Assembly (NCBI RefSeq): GCF_001811425.1
Contig: NZ_KV804730.1
Location: 27,985 to 91,984 of the forward strand
Origin: Peptoniphilus_A sp001811425
Lineage (GTDB): Bacteria; Bacillota; Clostridia; Tissierellales; Peptoniphilaceae
Direction: 5' to 3'
Length of the DNA stretch: 64,000 nucleotides
Each line of letters opens with the position of its first letter. Positions within the stretch are counted from its first letter, which is position 1. The notes beneath the pieces were generated by a model that saw nothing but the letters and a program-made list of their open reading frames with translations, was not told the DNA's origin and did not search any database. This document shows, one piece after another, positions 17,604 to 26,949 of this stretch. The position numbers were made by a program, and so were the translations under genes.

Positions 17604-19268
17604 TTGGAAATAAAAAAAATTAATGGCCCTTTATTAAAAGAAATTTTTAAAGGCGCTGTAAATTATCTAATATCCAGAAAGGAAGAGGTCAATGCACTTA
17701 ATGTGTTCCCAGTTCCTGATGGAGATACAGGTACAAACATGAGCCTTACATCAAAATCTGCCTTAAAACAAATTGATAGTTTAGAAGGGGATTTTAAAGT
17801 TAGTGATGTTTCTGCTGCTGCAGCTCGTGGTGCCCTTATGGGAGCAAGAGGCAACAGTGGTGTAATTCTTTCTCAACTTTTGAGAGGTTTCTCTGAAGGT
17901 TTAGAAGGTCTAGATGAAGCTGGTACTGCTGAAATTGCTCACGCTTTTAAAAAGGCAAGTGAAACGACTTATAAGGCTGTTATGAAACCAATTGAAGGTA
18001 CTATTCTCACAGTTGGAAGAGAAACTGCAGAATTTGCTATTAGACATTACAAAAAGGCTGAAGACCCAGTAAAGTTTTTGGAAGATGTAATTGTTGAAGC
18101 TAATAAGTCACTTGACAATACGCCAAATCTTCTTGAAGTTTTAAAGGAAGCTGATGTTGTTGACGCTGGTGGCAAGGGTCTTGTTGTCCTTCTTGAAGGT
18201 GGGCTTAAGGTTTTAAAGGGCGAAGATATAGCTGACCAATCTGAAGATGAAACTTTGAAGAAAAAGGCACAAAAGGAAATTCAATTTACTGAAGCTGACA
18301 AATCTCTTAAGTATGGATATTGTACTGAATTTATTATAAATACTGACTACGAAGACATTGATTCTTTTAGAGAAAAAATTGCTCCTCTTGGAGACTGTCT
18401 ACTTGTAGTTGGCGGTGGCGGAAGTCACATAATTAAGGTTCACGTTCACACTAATGATCCAGGAATTGTTTTGCAACACGCTTGCGAACTTGGTCTTCTT
18501 CAAGATATTAAAATCGACAACATGAGATACCAACATAGGGAAGTTCTCTTTGACGACAGCGAAGTTGCTGAAGCCAAAAAGAAGGAGGAAGAGGAAGAAA
18601 TAATTGAAGAAAAGGATTATTCCTTTATAACTGTTTCCATGGGCGATGGAATGACTGAAACCTTCAAATCCCTTGGTGTAGATTATGTTGTAGCTGGTGG
18701 GCAAACTATGAATCCATCTACTGAAGACTTTTTAAAGGGCATAGACAAGGTTGGCGGAAAAGTCATCTACCTAATTCCAAATAATAGCAACATAATTTTA
18801 TCTGCAGAACAAGCAAGAGACATTTCTGATAGAGATGTTATTGTAATTCCATCAAAGTCTGTGCCACAAGGTATTGCAGCTATGCTTGCCTTTAATGGTG
18901 ACCTAGATAAAGATGAAAACAAGGAAAATATGATAGAAGCCATAGGAAGTGTAATTGACGCATCAGTAACTTATGCAGTTAGGGACACAACTATTGGCGG
19001 AAAAGAAATTCACAAGGACGACATCATAGGCATTGCAGCCAAGGAAATTATCTCCAGCGGCAAGACTGTATTTGATGTTGTAACAGAAACAGTGGATAAG
19101 CTTATGGACGAGGACATTTCTCTTGTAACACTTTTCTATGGAGAAGATGTGAAAGAGGAAGATGCTGAAGAAGCTCGCCAGGCTATTGAAGAAAAATATC
19201 CAGACATTGACATAGATGTAATAAAGGGAGATCAACCAATTTATTATTACATCCTTTCATTAGAATAA
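17604..19268 (+). CDS. fakA: DAK2-domain fatty acid kinase FakA-like protein
   Basis: 554 residues starting at TTG (GGAGG at 17591-17595). The N-terminal Dak2/DhaL domain has the nucleotide-Mg motif VFPVPDGDTGTNMSLT and GARGNSGVILSQLLRG. The middle domain (about 210-330) and C-terminal domain match FakA/YloV. With a FakB partner (none seen here) it phosphorylates exogenous fatty acids bound to FakB for entry into phospholipid synthesis. A Glu-rich linker (about 325-340) joins the last domains. Confidence 0.9.
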   Translation: MEIKKINGPLLKEIFKGAVNYLISRKEEVNALNVFPVPDGDTGTNMSLTSKSALKQIDSLEGDFKVSDVSAAAARGALMGARGNSGVILSQLLRGFSEGLEGLDEAGTAEIAHAFKKASETTYKAVMKPIEGTILTVGRETAEFAIRHYKKAEDPVKFLEDVIVEANKSLDNTPNLLEVLKEADVVDAGGKGLVVLLEGGLKVLKGEDIADQSEDETLKKKAQKEIQFTEADKSLKYGYCTEFIINTDYEDIDSFREKIAPLGDCLLVVGGGGSHIIKVHVHTNDPGIVLQHACELGLLQDIKIDNMRYQHREVLFDDSEVAEAKKKEEEEEIIEEKDYSFITVSMGDGMTETFKSLGVDYVVAGGQTMNPSTEDFLKGIDKVGGKVIYLIPNNSNIILSAEQARDISDRDVIVIPSKSVPQGIAAMLAFNGDLDKDENKENMIEAIGSVIDASVTYAVRDTTIGGKEIHKDDIIGIAAKEIISSGKTVFDVVTETVDKLMDEDISLVTLFYGEDVKEEDAEEARQAIEEKYPDIDIDVIKGDQPIYYYILSLE

Positions 19269-19280
19269 TTAGAATTTTTA

Positions 19281-19310
19281 TGAGCCCGAAGTTTTTCTTT
19301 GGGCTTTTAT
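19281..19310 (+). terminator. Terminator or attenuator between fakA and recG
   Basis: GAGCCC / GGGCTT hairpin with an AAG/CTT inner pair and a T-rich loop and tail. recG starts only 14 bp beyond, so it may be leaky. Confidence 0.65.
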
Positions 19311-19323
19311 AATAGGTGAGAAA

Positions 19324-21357
19324 ATGCTTAAGTTAAGTGATTCTATAAATAATTTAAAGGGAATTGGACCAAAGAGGGAAAAGCTCTTTCACAAGCTTGG
19401 AATCTATTCAGTTAAGGACCTACTCTTGTACTATCCAAGAAGGTATGAAGATAGCTCAAAAATTGTAAAGATTTCCCAGGCAAAGATTGGCGAAAAAAAT
19501 GCCTTCAAGGTGAGGATCCTATCAAAACTTCAAAATAGGAGAATAAGAAAGGGTCTCACTCTCACATCTTTTCTGGCAGAAGATGAAAGTGGAGAAGTGG
19601 AGCTTTCTTTTTTCAATGCCTTTTACTTAAACTCTCTCATAAAAATTGGCGGAGAATATTTAGTCTATGGCAAGGCAGATTTTTTCAGGGGAAGGGTCAG
19701 CCTATCTAGTCCAGAAATCGAAGATATACATAAATTAAAAAAGCTGGGTAAAATTTCTCCTATTTATAATTTGACAGAAGGCCTAAATAATTTTGTCTTT
19801 GAAAATTTAATCAATCAGGTTATTGACTTAAATCTCTTTGAGGAAAACCTGCCAGAGGAAATTTTGGAAAAATATTCTTTTATTGGCAAGAATGATGCCA
19901 TAAGGGCAATTCACTATCCGAAGTCCCGAAAAAATTATATTATGGCTCGCCAGAGATTAATTTACGAAGAATTATTTTTATTTGAACTTTCAATTCTAAA
20001 AAATAAATTTCAAAACCAAAGGCGAGATGCCATAAAATTTGAAATAAAAGATGAAATTTACGATTTTATAAATAAGCTTCCCTTTAAACTGACAGAGGGT
20101 CAAGAAAAGGTCACAGATGAAATCTTTGATGACATGAAAAAGGGAAAGGCAATAAATAGGCTCATCCAAGGCGATGTTGGAAGCGGCAAGACCATTATTG
20201 CCATAATAATAATGTATCTTGCCTACTTAAATGGCTACCAGTCATCTATAATGGCGCCAACAGAAATTCTAGCCAAGCAACATTTTGAGTCCTTTGTAGA
20301 CCTCCTAGAGCCTCTTGGAGTAAAGGTCGCCTTACTTATTGGCTCAACGATAAAAAGTGCAAAGAGGGACATCCTAGACAACCTAGAGATGGGGTCTATT
20401 GACATACTTATAGGAACTCACGCTCTCATCGAAGAAAATGTAGTTTTTAGAAGGCTTGGAGTTAATGTAATTGACGAGCAGCACCGCTTTGGTGTTGTCC
20501 AAAGAAATATGCTGCAAAATAAAAATGTGGACGCAGCTACACTTGTAATGTCTGCCACGCCAATTCCAAGAAGTTTAAGTCTTGTTCTCTATGCAGACTT
20601 AGACATATCTGTCATAAAGACTATGCCAAAGGGCAGAAAGCCAATTAAGACCATTGCCATAAATGAAAATATGTTGGAAAAGTCTCTTGCCTTTATAAAA
20701 TCTGAACTAGAAAAAGAAAGGCAAGCCTATGTAATTTGTTCTTTGATTGAAGAAAATGAAGACTACGAAAATTTGCAGGCTGTGGAAAAAGTTTATGAAG
20801 ATTTGAGTAAATTCTTCATAGATTACAAGGTCGGACTTCTCCATGGAAAGATGAAGGCAGAGGAAAAAAATAAAATTATGAATGACTTTGCCGCCAATAA
20901 AATAAATTTACTTGTATCCACAACAGTTGTGGAGGTTGGAGTAAATGTGCCTAACGCATCTGTCATTATGATTTATAATGCAGAGCGCTTTGGACTTTCA
21001 ACCCTTCACCAACTAAGAGGTAGAGTTGGAAGAGGTACTCATCAATCCTACTGCATACTCTACAATCTTTCCAAGAGTGAAATTTCTTGGGAGAGGATGA
21101 AAATTATGACAGACTCCAATGACGGATTTTACATTGCCAACAAGGACTTGGAGCTTCGCGGCTTTGGAGACATTTTGGGCACAAGGCAATCGGGCATGCC
21201 AAACCTAAGACTTGCTGATTCCTTTAGAGATGAAACAATTTTAAAATATGCAGCAGATGATGTGAAAAAGATTTTGGAAGTTGACCCAAACCTAGAGAGC
21301 AAAAAATACTTTTATTTAAATAGAGAAATAAGTGACTTTTATTCTGATTTAAACTAA
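19324..21357 (+). CDS. recG: RecG, ATP-dependent DNA helicase
   Basis: 677 residues. N-terminal wedge/OB domain (about 50-150), SF2 helicase core with Walker A QGDVGSGKT, the DEQHRFGV box, SATPIPRS, and the C-terminal GRVGRG and GDILGTRQSG motifs. It regresses stalled forks and branch-migrates Holliday junctions. GGTGAG lies close to ATG. It follows fakA as in the yloV-recG order of Bacillus. Confidence 0.96.
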   Translation: MLKLSDSINNLKGIGPKREKLFHKLGIYSVKDLLLYYPRRYEDSSKIVKISQAKIGEKNAFKVRILSKLQNRRIRKGLTLTSFLAEDESGEVELSFFNAFYLNSLIKIGGEYLVYGKADFFRGRVSLSSPEIEDIHKLKKLGKISPIYNLTEGLNNFVFENLINQVIDLNLFEENLPEEILEKYSFIGKNDAIRAIHYPKSRKNYIMARQRLIYEELFLFELSILKNKFQNQRRDAIKFEIKDEIYDFINKLPFKLTEGQEKVTDEIFDDMKKGKAINRLIQGDVGSGKTIIAIIIMYLAYLNGYQSSIMAPTEILAKQHFESFVDLLEPLGVKVALLIGSTIKSAKRDILDNLEMGSIDILIGTHALIEENVVFRRLGVNVIDEQHRFGVVQRNMLQNKNVDAATLVMSATPIPRSLSLVLYADLDISVIKTMPKGRKPIKTIAINENMLEKSLAFIKSELEKERQAYVICSLIEENEDYENLQAVEKVYEDLSKFFIDYKVGLLHGKMKAEEKNKIMNDFAANKINLLVSTTVVEVGVNVPNASVIMIYNAERFGLSTLHQLRGRVGRGTHQSYCILYNLSKSEISWERMKIMTDSNDGFYIANKDLELRGFGDILGTRQSGMPNLRLADSFRDETILKYAADDVKKILEVDPNLESKKYFYLNREISDFYSDLN

Positions 21358-21410
21358 TATCTTTAATTATTTCTTGACTTATGGTAAAATAAAACTAATT
21401 TGGAGGCTTT

Positions 21411-21977
21411 ATGAGAATTATTTCAGGAAATAGACGAGGACTCAAATTAAAAGCACCCAAGGGTCTTGATACCAGGCCCACAGAAGACAGGGTAAAGGAA
21501 TCTGTTTTTAACATTTTAGGTCAAAATTTTTTTGACGACCTTGTCCTAGACTTATTCTGTGGCAGCGGTGCAAATGGAATTGAATTTATATCAAGAGGGG
21601 CAAAGAAAGCTTACTTTGTTGACAAGTCAAAGGAAGCCATGGACTGCGTGAAGTACAATTTAGAAAAGGCAAAATTTTTAGATGAAGCAGTTCTTATTGA
21701 AGATCATTTAAACAGAGCCCTAAGAAATTTAGATGTTAAATTCGATTACATTTACATGGATCCGCCCTTTGACAGGCGTGACTTATATAAAAGAGCCTTT
21801 AAACTAATTAGAGAAAATAAATTATTAAAGCCTGATGGAAAATTAATTGTGGAGTATAATACAGATGTTCCCCTATTAATTGGCGATGGCTTTAAAGAAA
21901 TAAAAAATAAAAAATATGGAAATACTTCCATTTCCATATGCGGATGGGATGTAGATGAAAGCAATATATGCGGGTAG
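21411..21977 (+). CDS. rsmD: 16S rRNA (guanine-N2)-methyltransferase RsmD
   Basis: 188 residues. MRIISGNRRGLKLKAP opening, SAM-binding DLFCGSGANGIE and the catalytic DPPF (in YMDPPF), typical of RsmD, which methylates G966 (E. coli numbering). TTTGGAGG precedes ATG. It overlaps coaD by 23 bp, the conserved rsmD-coaD arrangement. Confidence 0.95.
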   Translation: MRIISGNRRGLKLKAPKGLDTRPTEDRVKESVFNILGQNFFDDLVLDLFCGSGANGIEFISRGAKKAYFVDKSKEAMDCVKYNLEKAKFLDEAVLIEDHLNRALRNLDVKFDYIYMDPPFDRRDLYKRAFKLIRENKLLKPDGKLIVEYNTDVPLLIGDGFKEIKNKKYGNTSISICGWDVDESNICG

Positions 21978-22440
21978 CTTCGACCCAGTGACTAATGGAC
22001 ATTTAGACATTATAAAGAGAGCAAAGGATATTTTTGGAGAAGTAATTGTAGCAGTATTAGACAACACTTCAAAAAAAGGATTATTTACTGTGGAAGAAAG
22101 AAAAGAACTTCTTCACAAAGTTTTAGATGGAATGGAAGGAATAGAAATAGATTCCTTTGACGGACTTCTCGTTGATTACGCAAAGAAAAAAAATTGTAAA
22201 GTAATAGTAAGAGGACTTAGATCAGCTTCTGATTATTTTAATGAATATACACTTGCCATGGCAAATATGCATTACAAAGACGGCGTTGAAACTGTCTTTT
22301 TGTTGGCATCAAATGAAAATTTATTTGTGAGCTCAACACTTGCAAAAGAGGTTTCAACCTTTAACGGAGATACAGATTTATTCGTGCCTCCTGTTGTAGG
22401 AGAAGCTATGAAGAAAAAATTACTTAGGAGGAAGATATGA
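21955..22440 (+). CDS. coaD: Phosphopantetheine adenylyltransferase
   Basis: 161 residues. Nucleotidyltransferase signature YAGSFDPVTNGHLDII at the N-terminus, VRGLRSASDYFNEY in the middle, and a C-terminal SSTLAKEV. It makes dephospho-CoA from phosphopantetheine and ATP. The start is inside rsmD; the ATGA overlap at the end couples it to the next gene. Confidence 0.97.
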   Translation: MKAIYAGSFDPVTNGHLDIIKRAKDIFGEVIVAVLDNTSKKGLFTVEERKELLHKVLDGMEGIEIDSFDGLLVDYAKKKNCKVIVRGLRSASDYFNEYTLAMANMHYKDGVETVFLLASNENLFVSSTLAKEVSTFNGDTDLFVPPVVGEAMKKKLLRRKI

Positions 22441-22877
22441 ATTTAATTGATTTAGTTGAAGAATTGGAAGATCTTGTTGAAACATCATCACAAATACCAC
22501 TAACAAATAAGGTTATGGTAGACAGAGAAGAATTTTTGGAAATTGTTAACGAAGTAAAAATGCAAATTCCAGGAGAAGTTTCTGAAGCACAAAGAATTGC
22601 AAAGGACAAGGACGACATAATTAATGGAGCCCATGACGAAGCTGACAAAATTATTGCAGCAGCAAGAGCTCACGCAGAAAAAATTATTGACGAAAACGAA
22701 CTTGTGAGAGAAGCTGAGGAAAGATCTATGGAAATTTTAAGATCTGCAAAAGAAGAATCTACTCAAATTAGAGAAGGCGCAAGAGATTACGCAGACGAAC
22801 TTCTTGAAAACACACAAGTTAACCTATCAGAAATAATCAAAATGCTTAACGAAAACAGACAAGAGTTAAGAGGATAA
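22437..22877 (+). CDS. Cytoplasmic coiled-coil protein downstream of coaD
   Basis: 146 residues, highly charged and Ala/Glu/Arg-rich. Long heptad-like helix from about 45 to 145 (EADKIIAAARAHAEKIIDENE and similar), resembling ATP-synthase b-subunit or DivIVA-type stalk helices. No membrane segment. GGAGGAAG precedes ATG. Small coiled-coil proteins are often found here in clostridial coaD operons, but I know no established function. Confidence 0.75.
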   Translation: MNLIDLVEELEDLVETSSQIPLTNKVMVDREEFLEIVNEVKMQIPGEVSEAQRIAKDKDDIINGAHDEADKIIAAARAHAEKIIDENELVREAEERSMEILRSAKEESTQIREGARDYADELLENTQVNLSEIIKMLNENRQELRG

Positions 22878-22890
22878 TTAGATTTGAAAG

Positions 22891-22925
22891 AAGAGAGAAG
22901 CTATTATGGCTCCTCTTTTTTTTTT
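22891..22925 (+). terminator. Probable terminator after the coaD operon
   Basis: Imperfect hairpin AAGAG...AGC / GCT..CTCTT followed by ten or more T residues. Confidence 0.6.
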
Positions 22926-23009
22926 AGAATTTTTTAGATAATTTTGTGACAATTATCACAATAATTTTTTGCTAAGAATGCTATTATCTTATTAGAAATG
23001 AGGGATAAG

Positions 23010-23591
23010 ATGAGTTTATTTTTGGGACGCATTCACTATATTATGTACGATAAAATTTTATTTCAAGAAGAAATTTTAGAAAATTTATTAGATTTGTTGG
23101 AAGAAGAAAAAAGTCTGGAGCTTAAAAAAGATTTAGATGATAATTTTCCACTTGAAAGAGGAAATTTAGAAGATATAATTGATGAAAGTAATATTCACGG
23201 CTGGCTCAATGAGAGAGTAATAAGAAGTGAAAATAGACTGGCAAAAGCAGTTTCAATTCTATTAGGGGACTTTGACTTAGAAAAATTAAAGAATAAATTT
23301 TTTGAAATCGGAGAAAATTATAAGGCAGGCGACAGTCCAATAGAAGTATTTTCTTTTATTACTTCCAAATTTTTGGATGGCATGCCCTGTGACCATGCCC
23401 TTGCCATTTTAAAAAATGATGAGGATGAATTTGTATTTACACTTGCATCTGATGTCCATAAAAATATTTGGGGAAATTATGTAGATCCTGAGATTTATTG
23501 GATGCTTAGGGACAGCCTTATTCTTGGAAGTTTAAGCTCCACTAGTTTAAAATATCAAAAGATAGATGAAAATTATGTAATAAGGAAGTGA
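23010..23591 (+). CDS. Uncharacterised protein paired with hemerythrin
   Basis: 193 residues from ATG 23010 (AGGG at 23001-23004); the ATG at 22998 has no ribosome binding site. It opens MSLFLGRIHYIMYDKILFQE, and the C-terminal half contains KFLDGMPCDHALAIL. Charged residues are abundant and there is no signal or membrane segment. I do not recognise a named family. It ends 4 bp before the hemerythrin-domain gene, so a shared iron, oxygen or nitric-oxide related role is plausible but is inference from position. Confidence 0.75.
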   Translation: MSLFLGRIHYIMYDKILFQEEILENLLDLLEEEKSLELKKDLDDNFPLERGNLEDIIDESNIHGWLNERVIRSENRLAKAVSILLGDFDLEKLKNKFFEIGENYKAGDSPIEVFSFITSKFLDGMPCDHALAILKNDEDEFVFTLASDVHKNIWGNYVDPEIYWMLRDSLILGSLSSTSLKYQKIDENYVIRK

Positions 23592-23595
23592 TTAA

Positions 23596-24147
23596 GTGGA
23601 TACTTTAAAAAATACAATTAACTATTTGGAAGATGAACACGAAGAAATTTTAAGATTTTGCGACAAAATGGAAGAAAAATGTTTGGAGATCCTAAGGGGA
23701 AGGGTGGACACAGAATTTTTTAGAAATGCAATTGAGTTTATAAGAAAGTATGCCGACGGCCTTCACCACAAAAAGGAAGAGGACATTTTATTTGTGACTA
23801 TGCTTGAAAATCTTGGACCTGTGGCAGAAAAAGTTGTCCGTGGTGGCATGCTCGTTGAACATCAAATGGCAAGGGGCTATGTTATGGAGCTTGAAAAAAA
23901 TTTAAATTTATTTGAAAAATATAAGGAAGATCTTTCAAAGCTTCACATCTTGACTAATGCCATGGCTTATGTGGAACTTTTGAGAAATCACGCAGAAAAG
24001 GAAAATAAAACAGTTTATCCCTTTGCTGATAAAAGTTTAAGCGAAGATGTCAAGCTTGAAGTCGCAAAGGAAATGGATGAAAGAATAAGGGAAGAAGAAA
24101 AATTTTTAGAAGATAAAAGAAATTTAATGAAAAAATTGGGACTATAA
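23596..24147 (+). CDS. Hemerythrin HHE cation-binding domain protein
   Basis: 183 residues, GTG start with AGGAAGTG upstream. Four-helix hemerythrin pattern with iron ligands in LEDEHEEI (His about 15), GLHHKKEED, VEHQMARGY and RNHAEKENKTVYPFA. Non-haem di-iron proteins of this family bind O2 or NO or act in iron-sulfur repair (YtfE/ScdA-like) in anaerobes. It is co-transcribed with the preceding unknown. Confidence 0.88.
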   Translation: MDTLKNTINYLEDEHEEILRFCDKMEEKCLEILRGRVDTEFFRNAIEFIRKYADGLHHKKEEDILFVTMLENLGPVAEKVVRGGMLVEHQMARGYVMELEKNLNLFEKYKEDLSKLHILTNAMAYVELLRNHAEKENKTVYPFADKSLSEDVKLEVAKEMDERIREEEKFLEDKRNLMKKLGL

Positions 24148-24251
24148 ATTACTTTAGCCTGCTATCAAAAAGATTACAAAATTATTACAAATCTTAAATT
24201 TTGAGGATTTTCGCCAAAGTTTTTGCTATTATAAGACTTCGAGGTGAAAGA

Positions 24252-25118
24252 ATGAAAAAAATACTTATATTGATGATAATTTTACTTGCAATGCCCTTTA
24301 GCGTTTTTGCAGCTAAGGAAGTTGCCATGCCACTTAGTGTCAGCGCAGTAAAGGAAAGTGAAACTTACAACTTTGAAATAAAAAATGCCAAGGACAAGGA
24401 TGCAGTTGAAATCGAAGTGAAAAGCGAAGGCAATGATGCAAAAGGAAATTTAACAAAAAATGTCTTTGTAAAAAATAATAAAAAATATGTTTCAATTACG
24501 CAAAGAGAACTTGACTCCCTTGTGGGACCTTCAAGTGGCTATGCCTTTAGACTTAGATTTGCAAATAGTGAGGGCAAATCAAATTACACAGATGTCTTAC
24601 ATCTTGGCAAGGCGCCAGTTTTTAGAAATTACAGCAACTGGGCTTACAAGGATTTAATGAAGGCAGAAGATTTAAAACTTTTCTCAAAGGATCTTGCAGC
24701 TAACACTAAAGAGAAGATCACTCGTGAAGAATTTGCAGAAATTGCAGTTAAGGCTTATGAGATTAAGTACAAGAGAAGTGCCCAAGGTTCAGTAAAACAC
24801 TTTAAGGACACCGACAACAAATATGTGAACATGGCATGCGATCTTGGCATAATGAATGGAAAGAGCAAGGACAAGTTTGCTCCCAAGGAAAATATTACGA
24901 GAGAAGACTATGCTGTTGTTATTTCAAATTTATTTAAGCTAGAAGATGGCAAAAAGATAAAAATCAAGGACGGCAAAAAGATTTCTGATTACGCAAGGGA
25001 ATCTGTTTATAAGGCTCTTAGCTCTGGATTTTTAAATTTAGATGAAAAGAAAAATTTTAATCCAAAGAATCAAATGAAAAGAGAGGAAGTTATTTCTTCA
25101 ATAGTACGTCATGTTTGA
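24252..25118 (+). CDS. Secreted S-layer-homology (SLH) domain protein
   Basis: 288 residues from ATG 24252 (GAGGTGAAAG upstream). Signal peptide MKKILILMIILLAMPFSVFA with an AxA-like cleavage site. A short N-terminal beta region (about 20-130) is followed by three SLH-type repeats: YSNWAYKDLMKAEDL..., FKDTDNKYVNMACDLGIMNG and a third ending in REEVISSIVRHV. SLH triplets anchor proteins to pyruvylated wall polymer. No catalytic domain is seen, so it may be structural. Monocistronic. Confidence 0.85.
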   Translation: MKKILILMIILLAMPFSVFAAKEVAMPLSVSAVKESETYNFEIKNAKDKDAVEIEVKSEGNDAKGNLTKNVFVKNNKKYVSITQRELDSLVGPSSGYAFRLRFANSEGKSNYTDVLHLGKAPVFRNYSNWAYKDLMKAEDLKLFSKDLAANTKEKITREEFAEIAVKAYEIKYKRSAQGSVKHFKDTDNKYVNMACDLGIMNGKSKDKFAPKENITREDYAVVISNLFKLEDGKKIKIKDGKKISDYARESVYKALSSGFLNLDEKKNFNPKNQMKREEVISSIVRHV

Positions 25119-25192
25119 TTAAAAATTTACAAAAGTCCCCAAATTGTATATAAAACTTTATAATTGTGATATAATACTTCCAAGGTGAGGTA

Positions 25193-25552
25193 ATGAAAAA
25201 AGTAATTTTTGACATTAGTCCACTTGGAAGTTTTCAATTTTCTTGTGAGACTTACATGATGTATTACAGAGAAAAATATGGACAAGATATTTTTTTCTAC
25301 ACTAGAAAAAATGGAAAGTATGTAAAGGTTGAAGACCTAGAAGAGCTCAGACATTTAAAAAGTAGAGTTATGGTAAGTGTTGACCTTGGCTCTGAAGTTG
25401 ATTTTATTGCCCACGACTTAGATGCAAGAGTTAAACCACTGACAGAAGAGTTGGAAGATGACGAGTTACTTATAAATATAGTGGAAAGGCTTGGCGACAA
25501 GGCAAGCTGGAAAAATTCTAAAATGAGAGTCGTTGAACTTCAAGAGTGTTGA
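25193..25552 (+). CDS. Small cytoplasmic protein of unknown function
   Basis: 119 residues with AAGGTGAGG upstream and a TATAAT at 25170-25175. It starts MKKVIFDISPLGSFQFS and is rich in Asp and Glu, with no signal peptide or membrane segment. No domain recognised. It stands alone between the SLH gene and a terminator shared with the convergent CBS-domain gene. Confidence 0.65.
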   Translation: MKKVIFDISPLGSFQFSCETYMMYYREKYGQDIFFYTRKNGKYVKVEDLEELRHLKSRVMVSVDLGSEVDFIAHDLDARVKPLTEELEDDELLINIVERLGDKASWKNSKMRVVELQEC

Positions 25553-25577
25553 TTAAAAATTTATAAAATTAGAAAAG

Positions 25578-25618
25578 AAAAGAGATTCCTTTAAATTTTT
25601 GGAATCTCTTATTTTTTT
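25578..25618. terminator. Bidirectional terminator
   Basis: Perfect 10-bp stem AAGAGATTCC (25580-25589) / GGAATCTCTT (25601-25610), T-run after it. It overlaps the 3' end of the convergent CBS-domain gene. Confidence 0.8.
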
Positions 25619-26868
25619 TATTTATTTTTTGGAAACTCGAGAATTATTTTTTCGATCCTATTTTTTGACTTCCTTGCTATGGTAAATTTTAAGTCAGCGA
25701 TATTTATGACTTCATTTAATTTTGGAAATCTGTCAATATTTTCGATTATAAAACCGCCAAGGGAATCAAATTCTTGGCATTCAAGTTCTGTTTCAAACTT
25801 TTGATTGATCTCGTCAATGTTAACTGAGGCGTCTATTAAATATTTTCCTGGAGCGATAGTTATTATGTCTTCGTCTTCTTCTGTGTCGTACTCGTCAGAA
25901 ATTTGACCCACAATTTTTTCAATGATGTCTTCAAAGGTAATCATACCTTCAGTGCCGCCGTACTCATCAGTAACTATGGCGACGGATAATTTATTTTGTC
26001 GCATCTCAGAAAAAAGTGTTCCAGTAGGCTTGTACTCAAAGGTGAAGAAGGGCTTTTTGAAAAAAGATTTGTTTTCAGCAAGGGGTTTTGTCCTATCCAT
26101 GTGGAAAATATCTTTTACATTTAAGATACCAATAATATTGTCCAAGTTGTCCTCATATACGGGCATTCTTGAATAAGAATATTCAGAAATTTTTTCGATA
26201 ATGTCTTCATAGGAATCTTCAATTTCAATAGCCACAATATCTGTCCTTGGTGTCATTATGTCCTTGGCATAATTGTCCTTAAAGCCAATTACATTTTGAA
26301 TCATCATAGACTCGTTCTTATTTATTATTCCTTCTTCCATGCCAAGGTCCATGGCATCTATTAAGTCTTCTTCTGTTATAATTGGATCCTTGTAGGTTTT
26401 GTCCTTAATAACTATTTTAATTATGCTTTGGGACAAGAAGTTAATTAGCATGGAAAGGGGACGCATAAAAATTATTAAAAAATTTAAAAATTTTGCGTAC
26501 TTTGGCACAATACTTTCATAATTGTTTTTGCCAAGCTTGCGAGGAAGGCTCTCTCCAAAAATTATCACTATAATTGTTGAAATTATTATTCCGATTATTA
26601 TGCCAAGATGATTCCATTTATGAAAGAAAAATAGTGACATAAAGATGACTGTAAGGGAATTGGAAAAATAATCTAGGATAAGCGTTGAAGAATAAATATT
26701 TTCTTTTTTTACAAGTTTTTTTATTATGTTTAAATTTTTTACTTCTAAATCCTCAAGTTTTGAAAGTTTTACAGGTCCCAGGGCGAGATAAGCATTTTCT
26801 ATAAGGGTAAACAAATAGGAAAAGAAAAGCGCCACAAGGGATATAAGTAGGTATATATACTCATTCAT
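25618..26868 (-). CDS. CNNM-domain/CBS-domain membrane protein (CorC/HlyC-like)
   Basis: 416 residues from ATG 26868, favoured because GGAG lies 9 nt upstream; an ATG at 26883 is an alternative. N-terminal CNNM domain with about four membrane segments (residues 1-150), two CBS motifs (MTPRTDIVAIEIEDS; NIIGILNVKDIFH ... VTDEYGGTEGMITFEDIIE) and a C-terminal CorC_HlyC domain (about 335-416). Family members are Mg2+/Co2+ efflux or Na-Mg exchange proteins. The old label hemolysin is not supported by function. Confidence 0.9.
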   Translation of the reverse strand: MNEYIYLLISLVALFFSYLFTLIENAYLALGPVKLSKLEDLEVKNLNIIKKLVKKENIYSSTLILDYFSNSLTVIFMSLFFFHKWNHLGIIIGIIISTIIVIIFGESLPRKLGKNNYESIVPKYAKFLNFLIIFMRPLSMLINFLSQSIIKIVIKDKTYKDPIITEEDLIDAMDLGMEEGIINKNESMMIQNVIGFKDNYAKDIMTPRTDIVAIEIEDSYEDIIEKISEYSYSRMPVYEDNLDNIIGILNVKDIFHMDRTKPLAENKSFFKKPFFTFEYKPTGTLFSEMRQNKLSVAIVTDEYGGTEGMITFEDIIEKIVGQISDEYDTEEDEDIITIAPGKYLIDASVNIDEINQKFETELECQEFDSLGGFIIENIDRFPKLNEVINIADLKFTIARKSKNRIEKIILEFPKNK

Positions 26869-26918
26869 AAAATTCAACTCCATTTTACATTATATACCCG
26901 AAATAGCTTTATGAAAAC

Positions 26919-26945
26919 TAAAAAAAGCTGCACCTGGCAGCTCTT
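26919..26945 (-). terminator. Terminator of glmS
   Basis: Minus strand: AGCTGC / GCAGCT hairpin followed by seven T residues (plus-strand A-run at 26920-26926). Confidence 0.7.
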
Positions 26946-26949
26946 TTCT

